Notes under the pieces: model-generated
Told to the model about the DNA's origin: nothing
What the model saw: only the letters and a program-made list of their open reading frames with translations
Database searches by the model: none
Shown: one piece after another, positions 11,172 to 21,625 of the stretch
Layout of the letters: every line of letters begins with the position of its first letter
How positions within the stretch are numbered: position 1 is the stretch's first letter
Assembly: GCA_934045905.1 (NCBI GenBank)
Contig: OW203762.1
Span: 3,348,001 to 3,412,000, forward strand
Direction: 5' to 3'
Length of the DNA stretch: 64,000 nt
DNA from: Leuctra nigra
Lineage: Eukaryota > Arthropoda > Insecta > Plecoptera > Leuctridae
Program-made: the position numbers and the translations under genes

Positions 11172-11629
11172 GATAGATAGATTATTGTGGTTTAACGGCG
11201 CGTCAACGACGAGGTTATATTGCGCACATTAATTTTAGCATTTTTGCATTTAACTTTGTTGATATAAGTGGTGGACATGGGGAGGGGTCGACCTAACGGG
11301 CCCGATCCGGGGGAGTCCAACACTGGTGGGGAGGCCAGGCCGGAATGGGGACGGACCGGGAGGTGTGAGGATTCGGGCCGGCGGAACCCGATTTCAGGGG
11401 GATCACCATCTCGAGGGGGAAGGCCGGCCCGAGGGGAGGGGAGGGGAACGCAAATTCAAGGGAGGACATGGTAAGGCCGACCCTGGCTGCTCTTTGTCTG
11501 GACCTCACCACTGACCTGTCCGGCATGGGTAACCCTTACACATGAGCATATGCTCGCCGGCATAGCTGCAATGGATCATTGGCCAACGCAAACCCCACCA
11601 CCGCGCTAAGGTGGCAGCCATCGGTGGGG
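11172..11629 (-). mobile_element. Short non-autonomous retroelement with HDV-like 5' end, copy 1
   Basis: The 12-mer GTCAAAATGTAA stands at 11160-11171 and again at 11630-11641, so this 458-bp segment is one insertion. On the minus strand it begins with CCCCACC and the ribozyme-like fold described at 11563-11629. It ends in a hairpin (GCGCAATATAACCTCGTCG, then TTGACGCGCC) followed by a short TC/TA-rich tail (AATCTATCTATC). The body is GC-rich and contains CTCGAGATGGTGATCC, as in the second copy at 43050-43428. It has no polymerase, so it must depend on a LINE such as copies A and B, which share its 5' fold and a related 3' hairpin. Confidence 0.8.
11563..11629 (-). ncRNA. Degenerate HDV-like ribozyme at 5' end of short element 1
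   Basis: Read 5' to 3' on the minus strand: P1 CCCCACC pairs with GGTGGGG, P3 is ACC/GGT around the 7-nt loop TTAGCGC, and P2 TGGCTGC can pair with GCAGCTA (one G-U). The order matches HDV-like ribozymes. The P4 stem and the J4/2 region seen in the other three copies are eroded, so this copy is probably inactive. The P2 bases differ from the other copies but remain pairable. Confidence 0.55.
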
Positions 11630-11641
11630 GTCAAAATGTAA

Positions 11642-12566
11642 TGTAGGTATTTCATATACATAGGTTTAGGTCATGGTTCAATGATATTCTTCTCGTCAAC
11701 CAGGTTAGTCACTCCGCTCGACGCGTTTCGGATTCTACTGCGCATCTGCCAAAGTGACGTCAGCTAGAGACACGCTCGCTATACGCGCGGCGGCTTACTC
11801 ATAGGAGGGGAGATCAAAAAGATCGAGAAGTGGAATGTTTGTCTGGGGCGTGGGAGTTCTAGTGCACATATTTCGATTATGTGACCTTTCATTAGCCTAT
11901 CTACCAAGTCTTAGCACAATTGCATCATTTTTTTTCTGATATGGAATAGAGTCAACCCCGAAGAAAATGTCAATGTACGTCAATTTAGTTTCGCGTGAAT
12001 ATCAAGTTCCTTACCTCAAACAATTTGTGAGATTTTATCGGTAATCCGGATTGTTGCAACTTTACCAACATTTTTATAGGCGTTCTTTTTTTGTCAATTG
12101 AGATTTTAGTCACGTTTTGCCTTGCTTATTGGTTGATCTATCAAATTAATGATACATTTATGTTCAGTTTTGATTATGTTCAGCACATAGAAACTCCCAC
12201 CACTTACTACACTTTTATTCGCGGACTTTTTGGCCTCCCTTTGGATATATTATTACGCGTTATCTGTTCAATAGCTTTTATATAATGAATTTTAATCTCG
12301 TTTATTTACAGGGACAGATAAATATCTGCCACATTTAGCTTAGACAAAATCATAATAGCGGACGACTATATTATTTCGTCTAAGCATTTAGTATGAATAT
12401 CTTGACGTGTAGCTATTTATACCAAGAGGACACTACAAACACCGGAAATGTGATGAATGGAAATAAAATTGTCATCACTGTAGTAATATTTTCGTTCGTA
12501 CATCACTTATGTTCTGTGTCAAACTCTTTGATAGAAATCAGTCTAAATTATATAAACGCTGATATG
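11642..12566. other. Non-coding region
   Basis: No gene is supported. A stretch near 11710-11790 (GTGACGTCAGCTAGAGACA) resembles the complement of 13500-13530 and may be a remnant of the same hAT-like family. The ORFs at 12091 and 12393 have no recognisable character. Confidence 0.4.
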
Positions 12567-12723
12567 CACTGTGATCGTATAACTTTTGTCAACAGCCGAT
12601 CGACATCTCTTATGGGAGAATAACTTTGACACGTCAAAGTCCATCGACAACAAAGTCGAATCAATGCTAATCTCTCATAAGAGTTGTCGATCGTTTGTCA
12701 GGCAAAGTTATACGATCGCAGTG
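12567..12723. mobile_element. Foldback MITE
   Basis: The arms of about 55 bp are imperfect inverted repeats. The left begins CACTGTGATCGTATAACTTT and the right ends as the complement of CACTGCGATCGTATAACTTT. The centre holds a small palindrome (ACTTTGACACGTCAAAGT). At 157 bp it would form a long hairpin. No clear target duplication was found. Confidence 0.7.
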
Positions 12724-12838
12724 ATGGTCTGTGAAAAGGAGTTGATTCATGTAAATACGCAACATTGTATAATAATGGCAATATTTGTAAAGAAGTTGAT
12801 CCACAAATAGTACCTACCGCGTAAATTAGGGTTTAGGT

Positions 12839-13229
12839 CAGGGGTCGGCAACCCTTTTTGGTGAAGGAGCCAATTTCCCAAAATGTAATAAATTAGATAC
12901 CTAATACTGGGAGCCGCAGTAGAGACAATCAAATATAAATACACCGAAAATAATAATTTGAATTACTAGTTTCTAGTTTTTTGTTGATATTTTGACGAAG
13001 ACCCCAAGTTGTTGGCTCACCCCAGGGCGTCTTTGTTTTGAATTTCAACAATTTAAAAATGATTCTGGGACTCTAAATTGAACAAACTGAATCAAACAAC
13101 ATTTCAATTGTTACCCCGCAGGGCGTATTTGTTTCGGATTTTCAGAATGTTCGATTCCAGATATTTATGTAAATTATAAAGCGAGCCAATATATAAAGCC
13201 ACTAAGGAGCCGCAGGTTTCCGACCCCTG
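12839..13229. mobile_element. Non-autonomous hAT element with 8-bp TSD
   Basis: The ends CAGGGGTCGGCAACC and GGTTTCCGACCCCTG are the classic inverted ends of hAT non-autonomous elements. The 8-mer GTTTAGGT flanks them at 12831-12838 and 13230-13237. The size is 391 bp, with no coding content. The 8-bp duplication and the CAGGGGTCGG ends together make the class assignment firm. Confidence 0.9.
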
Positions 13230-13237
13230 GTTTAGGT

Positions 13238-13567
13238 AGATGAAAGTCACTCGGTTGAAAATGAGCTAAGCATGACATTATTTTACTCCTCGGCACCATT
13301 ATTTTAGTACCTATACTACCTATTCGGGCAAACAAAAACCGCGCTGATAACCATAGTTAAATAAATACACTCACATTACGTATCAATAAAAGCTCATTAC
13401 ATATTCGCAACAACAAGTAATAGCAATGCGTTGAAGACTGCAGTGTGATCTAGCGCGCGAACATGCACAAGCACGTGTTATACCAGCCAGCCGGCAGCAT
13501 TCTTGTCTCTTGCTGACGTCACAGCGTGAGCGGAGTCGAGCCGCTGCATGCGCAATGGCCCTCCCTG
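13238..13567. mobile_element. Possible second hAT-like remnant
   Basis: The right boundary reads CCCTCCCTG followed by G and a further GTTTAGGT (13568-13576). The complement of this end, CAGGGAGGGCCATTGCGCAT, looks like a hAT terminus. It directly adjoins the element at 12839-13229. The left end is not evident, so two adjacent insertions or one rearranged element are both possible. Confidence 0.35.
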
Positions 13568-13815
13568 GGTTTAGGTATACCTTATCTAAAATAATTTATT
13601 TTACGATATGGATTGTGTTTCATAGTTATGAAAACAACGTTTTGACTAGATAGCATCATATTTTACACACTTCCAGCCCAATCGGTCAAGAATTTACAGA
13701 CTTATTGCTGTTTTAAGTGTTTGAATATCTGTCTAAAGAGATTGATGGAAAAATATCAATACAATAATCTGTTATTTAATTGATCCAGAGTGTTTATGAA
13801 AAGTTGCAAGGACAA

Positions 13816-13931
13816 TTGGTAATAAATAATGAATAGTTAGTTATCTTTGATTGAATGGATCGTGCTATGATTGGCGATGTCGTGCGTGTCGGTGCTCGCT
13901 CATCAACGCGTTACACCGAGCGTTTTCCTAG
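13816..13931 (+). mobile_element. Helitron-like 3' terminal fragment
   Basis: This is the inverted partner of 9422-9537. It ends ACCGAGCGTTTTCCTAG followed by T, with the AACGC/GCGTT hairpin just inside. The block GCTCGCTCATCAACGCGTTA is shared with the ends at 16404 and 17595. Confidence 0.55.
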
Positions 13932-14220
13932 TAAGTATATGTATGACGGGCAATACGACTGCGAGGAGGACAGATTAATTCAGACAGAGGTACACACCGA
14001 GTCCTACGATCCCGACCATCTCACGAGAGATTACATACGATACTTACTCATCTTAACTTTAGCGACAGGGAAAATGAGACAGGAGACAAACCCCGAAGAA
14101 CCCCCCTCAGCCTTCGAAAGCAAGTACCGGCATGAGATCCGAATATTACAAGAGGCTCATAAAGTCCAGTTTGGGTTCCCGGTTGACACCAGCGATATCC
14201 TCAAAACATTTGAGAAATAG
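13855..14220 (+). CDS. Unassigned ORF fused to repeat sequence
   Basis: This is a 121-residue ORF. Its first ~25 residues are encoded by the Helitron-like end, so the ATG at 13855 is unlikely to be a native start. The part after 13932 has a natural, charged composition (for example DCEEDRLIQTEVHTESYDP) and ends in a TAG at 14220. I do not recognise a domain. It may be the remainder of a gene interrupted by the repeat, or a chance frame. Confidence 0.3.
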   Translation: MDRAMIGDVVRVGARSSTRYTERFPSKYMYDGQYDCEEDRLIQTEVHTESYDPDHLTRDYIRYLLILTLATGKMRQETNPEEPPSAFESKYRHEIRILQEAHKVQFGFPVDTSDILKTFEK

Positions 14221-14529
14221 TTGTCAGATGACCCAAAAACAATATGTCCCATCCCATTCTTACTACCACCCTCTTCGTCACCCCCCTTTAATTTTGGTAC
14301 CCATTTCCCCTGACCCCAGAGACACCCGAGGGTCCACTCATCCCCTAATTCTTATTGGCCAATAAGACGCTGGGACCAAATAGCGTCGCCCAATCAGGAT
14401 AAGCCTAGCACAAAATCTTGACTCTTACGTCATAGAGAAACCACCCTCACCCGGTCTAGTGGCCAGAAAATTCAAGACGCGAACCAGACTAAAGAAAGCC
14501 GCAGAAGGAATCGGACAAATCATAGTGAA

Positions 14530-14922
14530 ATGGATCACCAAGGACAACAACATTGGGTAGACGGAGGTTACGTAGTGTTCCAGGAACTAAACGACTCCTG
14601 GAGTTCGCTGGAAGAACAATACCGCCACACCACCAACTTGGGACATACGGAGACCCACTTCATATTCGCACTGGTGTCCCGATTCTCACGCACAGCCGCG
14701 ACAATAGAGGAATGGCGACGCCAGTATACAAGTCACGCCGAGAAACAACCGTCCGGACTGACATCACGAATGGCCAACCACTTGCAGACCATGCACATGG
14801 ACGCGACGAAAGACGGCCTCACGGTGCTCGCCCACCCCCACATCCGGGACTGGTTGTGGTCGGTAAAATACTTGATGGTCATCTTCAATAAATGGTGTTT
14901 CGATTTGGAGAACAGCCCGTGA
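14530..14922 (+). CDS. Unassigned ORF, 130 aa
   Basis: A 130-residue ORF with balanced composition includes tryptophans (SWSSLEEQYRH, IRDWLWSVKYLMVIFNKW). An open basic stretch lies just upstream in another frame (about 14455-14560, with RTRLKKAAEGIGQIIVKWI). I see no known domain. Its position between two Helitron-like blocks and next to a small repeat-bearing ORF could mean a decayed gene. Function unknown. Confidence 0.3.
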   Translation: MDHQGQQHWVDGGYVVFQELNDSWSSLEEQYRHTTNLGHTETHFIFALVSRFSRTAATIEEWRRQYTSHAEKQPSGLTSRMANHLQTMHMDATKDGLTVLAHPHIRDWLWSVKYLMVIFNKWCFDLENSP

Positions 14923-14950
14923 AGAAGTTGAGTGAACAGAAGATAGTGCG

Positions 14951-15046
14951 ATGAGAGTGAAGGACAAGAAGTTGACAGTGAAGGACGAGCAGTTGAGAGT
15001 GAAGGACAAGAAGTCGCCAGTGACGGACAAGAAGGGTACGCCCTAA
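14951..15046 (+). CDS. Small ORF with four 7-residue repeats
   Basis: An ATG at 14951 opens a 31-codon frame. After MR it is built from four 7-residue units: VKDKKLT, VKDEQLR, VKDKKSP and VTDKKGT. It is encoded by a 21-bp tandem repeat and ends TAA at 15044-15046. The in-frame unit could be a lysine-rich tail of the preceding decayed gene or simply a minisatellite with an open frame. Confidence 0.3.
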   Translation: MRVKDKKLTVKDEQLRVKDKKSPVTDKKGTP

Positions 15047-15539
15047 CGTTAGTGACGAAAGTGTTTTAATATGTGCTTAGTTGATAAATGTGTAATGTGT
15101 AGAACTTTAAGAGCCAAACACGAAGATTGAAGGAAAAGACAAGATAAATAATGATGTGTAGCGTGAGAATAGTAGTGGCATGAAAATTAAAACTTAATGA
15201 TTTCAAATGTCAAAATTTAATCGTGAATATACAATAGAAGTAGCGTTAAAATGTATTGGTCAAGTAGATTAAACGATTAATCGGACATGTACAGTACAGA
15301 TTATGTCAAGCATTAAGATTACTGTAATAAATAGTCAAATAGTTTAAATACCCATGTGTTTGTGAATGACGCAATAGTTCTAGTTCCGAAATTCTCCACT
15401 ACCTCGACAATAACAAAGGCGCCACTGTCCATAGAGGCAGGCGGCCATTGCTAAATTCCTGAATCCTGGTCAGTCGAATTCAAAATGGCGACCTCCACTA
15501 GTTTGTTTTGAAATCTAAAGTCATAGGTCAAGAACCAAA

Positions 15540-16404
15540 TTATTGAGCGAGCGAAGCGAGCGTCTCCTTTTGGCTCTTTTGGCACGGACCTCTGTTGCTA
15601 ATAGACGACACACAGGTCGCACCGTTTCACCGATCGATCTGAAATTTTGCACACATGTAAAACCAACCTTCTCTGTTTGCAGACCCTAATTTTTTTGAAA
15701 TCATGAATTGGTTGAAATTTAAATAAACATCTCCTGATAGGCTGAAAAATGAAAATGGACTTCGACAAATGTGATCGACCTTATATTTTGCATGGTCATT
15801 AGGACCAACATTGTCTCTTATTTTACAAATTTTCAGCCAAATCCTCCCATTGGTTAAAATTTAAAAAATATTTCATGTGCTTTTTGAAATTTAAACCAGA
15901 ACCGTTTGACCGATCAACTTAAAATTTTGCATGGTCATCGGGTCCAACATTATCTGTATTTTTGACAATTTTCAGACTATAAACTGTGTTTAAATTCAAA
16001 AGTTATCGACAGTTTACGGATATTTTGCGTGTTGGCTATCATATTTCTCGAATTTCATATTTCACGGAATCTTCGAATCTTCACTTCAAGGTTGTTAGAG
16101 CAGAAACTTTCAAACGTATTATGAAACTGATATGACCGTTTAAAATTTTTTTGAACGATATCCTGTGATTTTTGGAAATTAACAAGGAATCGTTCAATCA
16201 TAAAGGTTCAATCGATCAACTTAAAACTTTGCGTGGTTATTGGGACCAATATTTTAGGAATTGTTGGAGATTTTCATACAAATCTGTGACGAAAGTCAAG
16301 AATTATTGGCTTTTAAGGCCATTTTCGATAAACATAATTTCGGTTCGAGGTGTTGCGCGTATCCGTGCTCGCTCATCAACGCGTTACTCAGAGCGTTTTC
16401 CTAG
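15540..16404 (+). mobile_element. Helitron-like non-autonomous repeat, copy 1
   Basis: The segment starts after A with TTATTGAGCGAGCGAAGCG and ends GAGCGTTTTCCTAG before T. The end carries the AACGC/GCGTT hairpin. It is about 865 bp and closely matches 16687-17595. CTAG with a 3' hairpin and A/T flanks without duplication fit a Helitron-like element, but the 5' end is TT and not the usual TC. No Rep/helicase coding was found. Confidence 0.55.
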
Positions 16405-16686
16405 TTAAATATTCAACATTCACTAATCAATATTTCAAATTGATCTATTTCAAATTCTATTATCAAATTTATTATCTAAGCCAGAGAACGGCGGCCAATT
16501 AAGAAGAAGACGCAAGATGGAACAACAAATTGGGTAAAACATAACCTGTCTCTTTTTCAGCAAACCCCTTGTATTTTCCATAATTTTGACTTTGGCCTAG
16601 CTATTTAATTTCGTGTAAACGTCAGACTTTAACTCTGACGTTTATTCTCCAAAGAAGGGAGGATATGTAGGGCCAGGCCCTACTGA

Positions 16687-17595
16687 TTATTGAGCGAGCG
16701 AAGCGAGCGTCTCCTTTTGGCTCTTTTGGCACGGACCTCTGTTTTTTTTTTGTTTTTTTTTTGTTTTTGTTTTTGTTTTTGGCTGCTAATAGCCGATACA
16801 CAGGTCGCACCGTTTCACCGATCGATCTGAAATTTTGCACACATGTAAAACCAACCTTCTCTGTTTGCAGACCCTAATTTTTTTGAAATCCATTAATTGG
16901 TCTAAATTTAAATAAACATCTCCTGATAGGCTGAAAAATGAAAATGGACTTCGACAAATGTAATCGACCTTATATTTTGCATGGTCATTAACACCAACAT
17001 TGTCTCTTATATTACAAATTTTCAGCCCAATCCTCCCATTGGTTAAAATTTAAAAAAATATTTCATGTGCTTTTTGAAATTTAAACCAGAACCGTTTGAC
17101 CGATCAACTTAAAATTTTGCATGGTCATCGGGTCCAACATTATCTGTATTTTTGAAAATTTTCAGACTAATCTGTGTTTAAATTCAAAGGTTATTGACAG
17201 TTTACGGATATTTTGCGTGTTGGCTATCACTTCTCGAATTTCATATTTCACGGCATCTTCGAATCTTCACTTCAAGGTTGTTAGAGCAAAAACTTTCAAA
17301 CGTATATTATGAAACTGATATGACCGTTTAAATTTTTTTTGAACGATATCCTGTGATTTTTGGAAATTAACAAGGAATCGTTCGATCATAAAGGTTCAAT
17401 CGATCAACTAAAAACTTTGCGTGGTTATTGGGACCAATATTTTAGGAATTGTTGGAGATTTTCATACAAGTCTGTGACGAAATTCAAGAATTATTATTGG
17501 CTTTTAATGACATTTTCGATAAACATAATTTCGGTTCGAGGTGTTGCGCGTATCCGTGCTCGCTCATCAACGCGTTACTCAGAGCGTTTTCCTAG
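16687..17595 (+). mobile_element. Helitron-like non-autonomous repeat, copy 2
   Basis: This copy has the same boundaries and internal blocks as copy 1, in direct orientation. It is longer mainly because of a T-rich insertion at 16743-16780. The two copies are separated by 282 bp of unrelated sequence. ORFs inside (16172, 17121, 17360) are shadows in the repeat. Confidence 0.55.
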
Positions 17596-17844
17596 TTATT
17601 GTCATATAACAACCTCCTCAAGGAACAAGTCCAAGTCAAACTCTAACATCATTATCAATCACCTTCCCCAAACATCAAGAAACAAGAAGATTAAGACTAG
17701 GTATTTTTAACTAAGTTTAAGATGAGATTATTTAGCTACCATGTTGAGTCGGTATTGACAATTGAACACTGTCACTTTATGAATCATATATTTTTATACT
17801 CTTTCCATAAGTCGTGTTGCTAACCTTTCCTATAAGATGCAACC

Positions 17845-18565
17845 TTGATAACTACATTGACACCTAGGCCAGATCAAGAACCTCTTTATGTTTATCAACT
17901 CCAGAATCGTGATCACTTAGATAACTGTTTCATCTATGGTGCAATGATTTCACGTATTGTGCAACAACTCTTTAGGTGGTCTATCAGCAATCAATTCCTT
18001 CATTGCTCTCATCCATATCGAGAATTCCAACAGAGATGATCCCATTGTTGGTCCCTTGATTTCAAAATTGGACATGTCGAAGCTTGATGACAGATTCAGA
18101 ACCACAATTGCTCCTTTGATTGGCAATGGATATCAATTTATAGCAAGATACATCTTCAACCGGATAGCAATTTCAGATGATGATAAATATCAAGCTGGTG
18201 ACATGGGCTTGTATCTTGTGGGATTTGTAGCTATGCAGTTCATGGCATTCGCCAGTAAAGGAGGAGTTTTATCAATGTCATTGACAGAGTATGTGGCTAT
18301 GTTGGAAAACGGGGAGATACCTGATGAACATCTGGGTGGTTATCAACAACTGGCATCTGCTCTTGGAAAAGGACAAACTGTGCAATCTCTTGGAGATGTT
18401 TTCTCTCAAGCTGAGATGGCAGTTTTTGATTCCAATATTGTTTTGGCCTCTATAGACGGAAAGAAAAAGAACATGATCAGAGGCAAGAATGTTGTTAGCT
18501 TCTTGACAAAGAAAGCAGCAAGATTTGATGCAAAAAAAGCCCCTGCTAGAACCAAGAAGCCATAA
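17845..18565 (+). pseudogene. Nucleoprotein-like ORF, possible endogenous RNA-virus element
   Basis: The main open frame (17957-18565, 202 residues) is compact and largely helical in appearance. It has blocks such as APLIGNGYQFIARYIFNRI and GDMGLYLVGFVAMQFMAFA and ends in a lysine/arginine-rich tail. An overlapping frame at 17845-18039 appears to hold more N-terminal sequence, so the copy is broken by a frameshift there. The composition, size and basic tail suggest the nucleoprotein of an arthropod negative-strand RNA virus, but I have no matched motif to prove this. It is followed by A-rich sequence (18706-18760). It could instead be an unrelated decayed cellular gene. Confidence 0.35.
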
Positions 18566-19742
18566 ACTTGATGTTAATATAGTTGTTGAGTGAATGGTAT
18601 TTGATTTAGTTTATAATTCAGAATGTAGAAATGTCAATTGTGAACAAATGTTTAAACATAAGGTGAAGGTTTACAGTATTATGCTTATTTAAATAATAGT
18701 GATATAAAAATAAAAATAAAAAATAAAATAAAATAAAATAAATAAAATAAAACAAAATAGACCAAAAAAATACAAAAAAATTAAGATATTAGATAAAATG
18801 ACAAATTGCAAATCATATGCAATATATAAAATATTAGATAGGTTTAATTTAGATGATAATACATAAAACAGACCCTGTATATAATATTATTAATAAGGTG
18901 ATTATTCTGTTTAAATGTAAACTTTGAACATGTGATGTACAAATTAATAATTAGACTTTAAAAACAAGCATCATTTGATGTTTGTTTTTAATAAAACGCA
19001 CTAGGTTTGTTAAAGAAATGCATTAATTCATTTTTTTGGTGATGTTGATCGGCAGATTTAAATGTTTCTAGTTTTTTTTAGAAAATAATTTAGTCACATC
19101 TTTTAAAAAGATTCACTTATGAATAAATTTTCGATGTGATTTATTTTTTAAACATTAGATAACCATTACATTCAATTTTTTGTTTATATTCATTTGTTTT
19201 TTCTTTGTTTTTAAAATAGGCAAGCAGTTCACTACTAAAAAATCAAGCTTTCAAAACCAATTTCAATTATTGAAAAAAAATGGTCTGGGTCTGAAAGGGA
19301 AGTGTCCTTAAATATTTCATTGTCAATATTTATAAATATTAAAACAAATTTAAATGACAAAGACATTTATCACCCGAAAATTATAAGTTTCCTTTGCAAA
19401 AATACAATTTTATTGTTATAATGTGACATTTTAGCAGGAAGAAAAGTGTGTGACGAACAACAAGATAATGATTCATTGCTAATACTCACTTTAAGCGATC
19501 ATTTAATAATTAGTGTTTTCCACTGGCCGCACTGAGTGCACACACAATTCGAAGATTTCCGTCAATCTTCGTTGATAAATTCCTTCAATAGGTACTTTTC
19601 AACCCACAACAAAAATACTACAATATACTATCAGGCACACTTTTCCCTTGTTAAGCATTATTCACAATTCAAATTTAAATGAGACTAACTATTTTGGTAT
19701 TTATGTTTTATTTAATTTTATTACAGTGCTAGATTTAATTTT
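18566..19742. other. AT-rich non-coding region with A-rich simple repeats
   Basis: The stretch holds AAATAAAAT-type simple repeats near 18706-18760 and otherwise AT-rich sequence. No gene is visible. Confidence 0.5.
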
Positions 19743-20036
19743 TTGACAATGTTTGTTTCAGGATTAGTCCAAGAATACTTAATGGAGACTGGCTCACATG
19801 GACGACTCACTAAAAGCATACGAGAAGCTATGAAATTGTTCAACAAACATCTTGGTGAGAAGATACAAGATGCAAGGAAGCAGGCTGAGGAGGAAGCCAA
19901 AGCAGCCGCAGCCGCAGCTTTAGCAGCAGTTCCATCAGCAGAAGCTGGTCCAGCAGCAGGAGATACTGAATTAGCATTATCTGACTTGGATGATGCATCC
20001 GATGATGATGCACTCATCTTTGAAGGAACCGAATAG
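19743..20036 (+). CDS. Unassigned ORF with Ala/Glu-rich and acidic tail
   Basis: A candidate splice acceptor (TTTGTTTCAG) precedes GATTAGTCC at about 19762, so this may be a terminal exon. It encodes a basic helix-like part (GSHGRLTKSIREAMKLFNKH), an Ala/Glu-rich stretch and an acidic end (DLDDASDDDALIFEGTE). It ends in TAG. It lies about 180 bp upstream of the first MULE exon, but nothing shows that it belongs to that gene. No domain is recognised. Confidence 0.35.
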   Translation: MTMFVSGLVQEYLMETGSHGRLTKSIREAMKLFNKHLGEKIQDARKQAEEEAKAAAAAALAAVPSAEAGPAAGDTELALSDLDDASDDDALIFEGTE

Positions 20037-21625
20037 CTAACGATTTCTGATTTTTTTTCTGTTAATAATATTATAGCTTGATTAGTTAAACTATTCTAGT
20101 TTAACTATTTAAATAACTATTTCAAATTTCATCAAAATATCAAATATTAGTTTTTTAAATCCTTACAATATAGTTGTAGTAAGATCAATGAATTTCTACT
20201 AAAATAACCTTTCTTTATGCAGATCTTCACCACAGAAGAAAATTTGCGCATTTTGTGCGATGCACCTGTCGTATACATGGACGGAACATTCACGTCGCTT
20301 CCTATCAACTTTTGACTAATTCCAGGCCAAAATGGCCCAGCAATTTACATCACCATCTTTAATTTTCGTAAAACTTGGTATAAATGTTCACAAACCGAAA
20401 TAAACAGACACGTATTTTTTTGTTTCGCCATATCTCTAACCGTGTTCGAGCGGCGCACCCCTAAAGAAACCAACTTTTTGTTGGGGTTGATTTACATAAT
20501 CTATCATAACTTTTGATCCGTTTGAGATAATCGATTGATTTTTTTTAGTAATTGGAGCTCATAACATGACCTTTTTAACTAGAACTTTCACATTCAAAAA
20601 TATTTTAACAGGGGTGACCAAACCAAATTTTGACTTTATTTACCCCCTCCCCCTAAAGAGAGGCCACTTTTAAAAATTTGAAAAAAATATATGATAACGG
20701 CAATACATAGTACTAAAAGATCGCGCAAGTCGCATTCTAGGCCTACTTCTAGTTTAGGCGCAGTAAACAAAAGTTCACGGTAATGTTGAGAAATGTGCAC
20801 TTTTTAGCTAAACGATGGAACCTTGTATTTTTCACTGACGTATGATCAGTCCATATCATTACAACGTAATGTGACTCTTAGTCCTCTTTATAACAAAAAT
20901 ATTTCATATCTATTTTTAATAGTCTCTCCGATCTGACATATTACCTTATGGAAGCAAAAATGCATGAATATGAACTCGAAGTTTTTCTTACACGATTGAA
21001 TCTCAATTTCTTGTCTAATTCGTTGTATTGTCATTGTAGCCCGTAAGGATTAAATATTCAAAGATTATATTGTTCAAGCAGTTTGTAGGTTTTGTTAGAG
21101 CGTGGTTTTAATATTTCACAACGACTCCTCCCTCGCGCCCTTGTTATACTCGCGCTACCTACCTGCTGATCGGCGAGCGGCATTGGAATTGAGGGTGCGG
21201 CGCTGCGCTGCGCTTCTACTTTTATTGCTTTATGACTATCTTACCCTCTATTCAGGAATTCAAGCAAAAGGTTTGTGCGGTTCTTACTAGAAAATCATTC
21301 CAGTGCCAATCGTCAGTGTGGTTTTGTCACTCGAGCAAAGTGCACGAACAAATTTTAGTCCGCAAAAATTTTCGATTGAAATACGTTTGAACTGCTGTGT
21401 TTCAGAAAATTTAGTTTAGTTTCTTCATTAGTTCGTGTGGTAAAAACTAAAATATTTGTACATTGTTTATTACTAATTTGAAGAGTGACGTATATTACTG
21501 ATTGTTTTGTTTTAGCTTTTAATTTTTGAAGACTGAACATTGTGTTTTCATCGAAAGTGTGCTAATTAATAAAAGTTTTCAAATTATTATTATTATTGAT
21601 ATTGCTAATAAATTGAAGCTCAGTT

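Noticed and set aside
16640..16690. LTR start with polypurine tract (GAAGGGAGGATATGTAGGG)
   Set aside because: No matching second LTR or pol sequence was found nearby.
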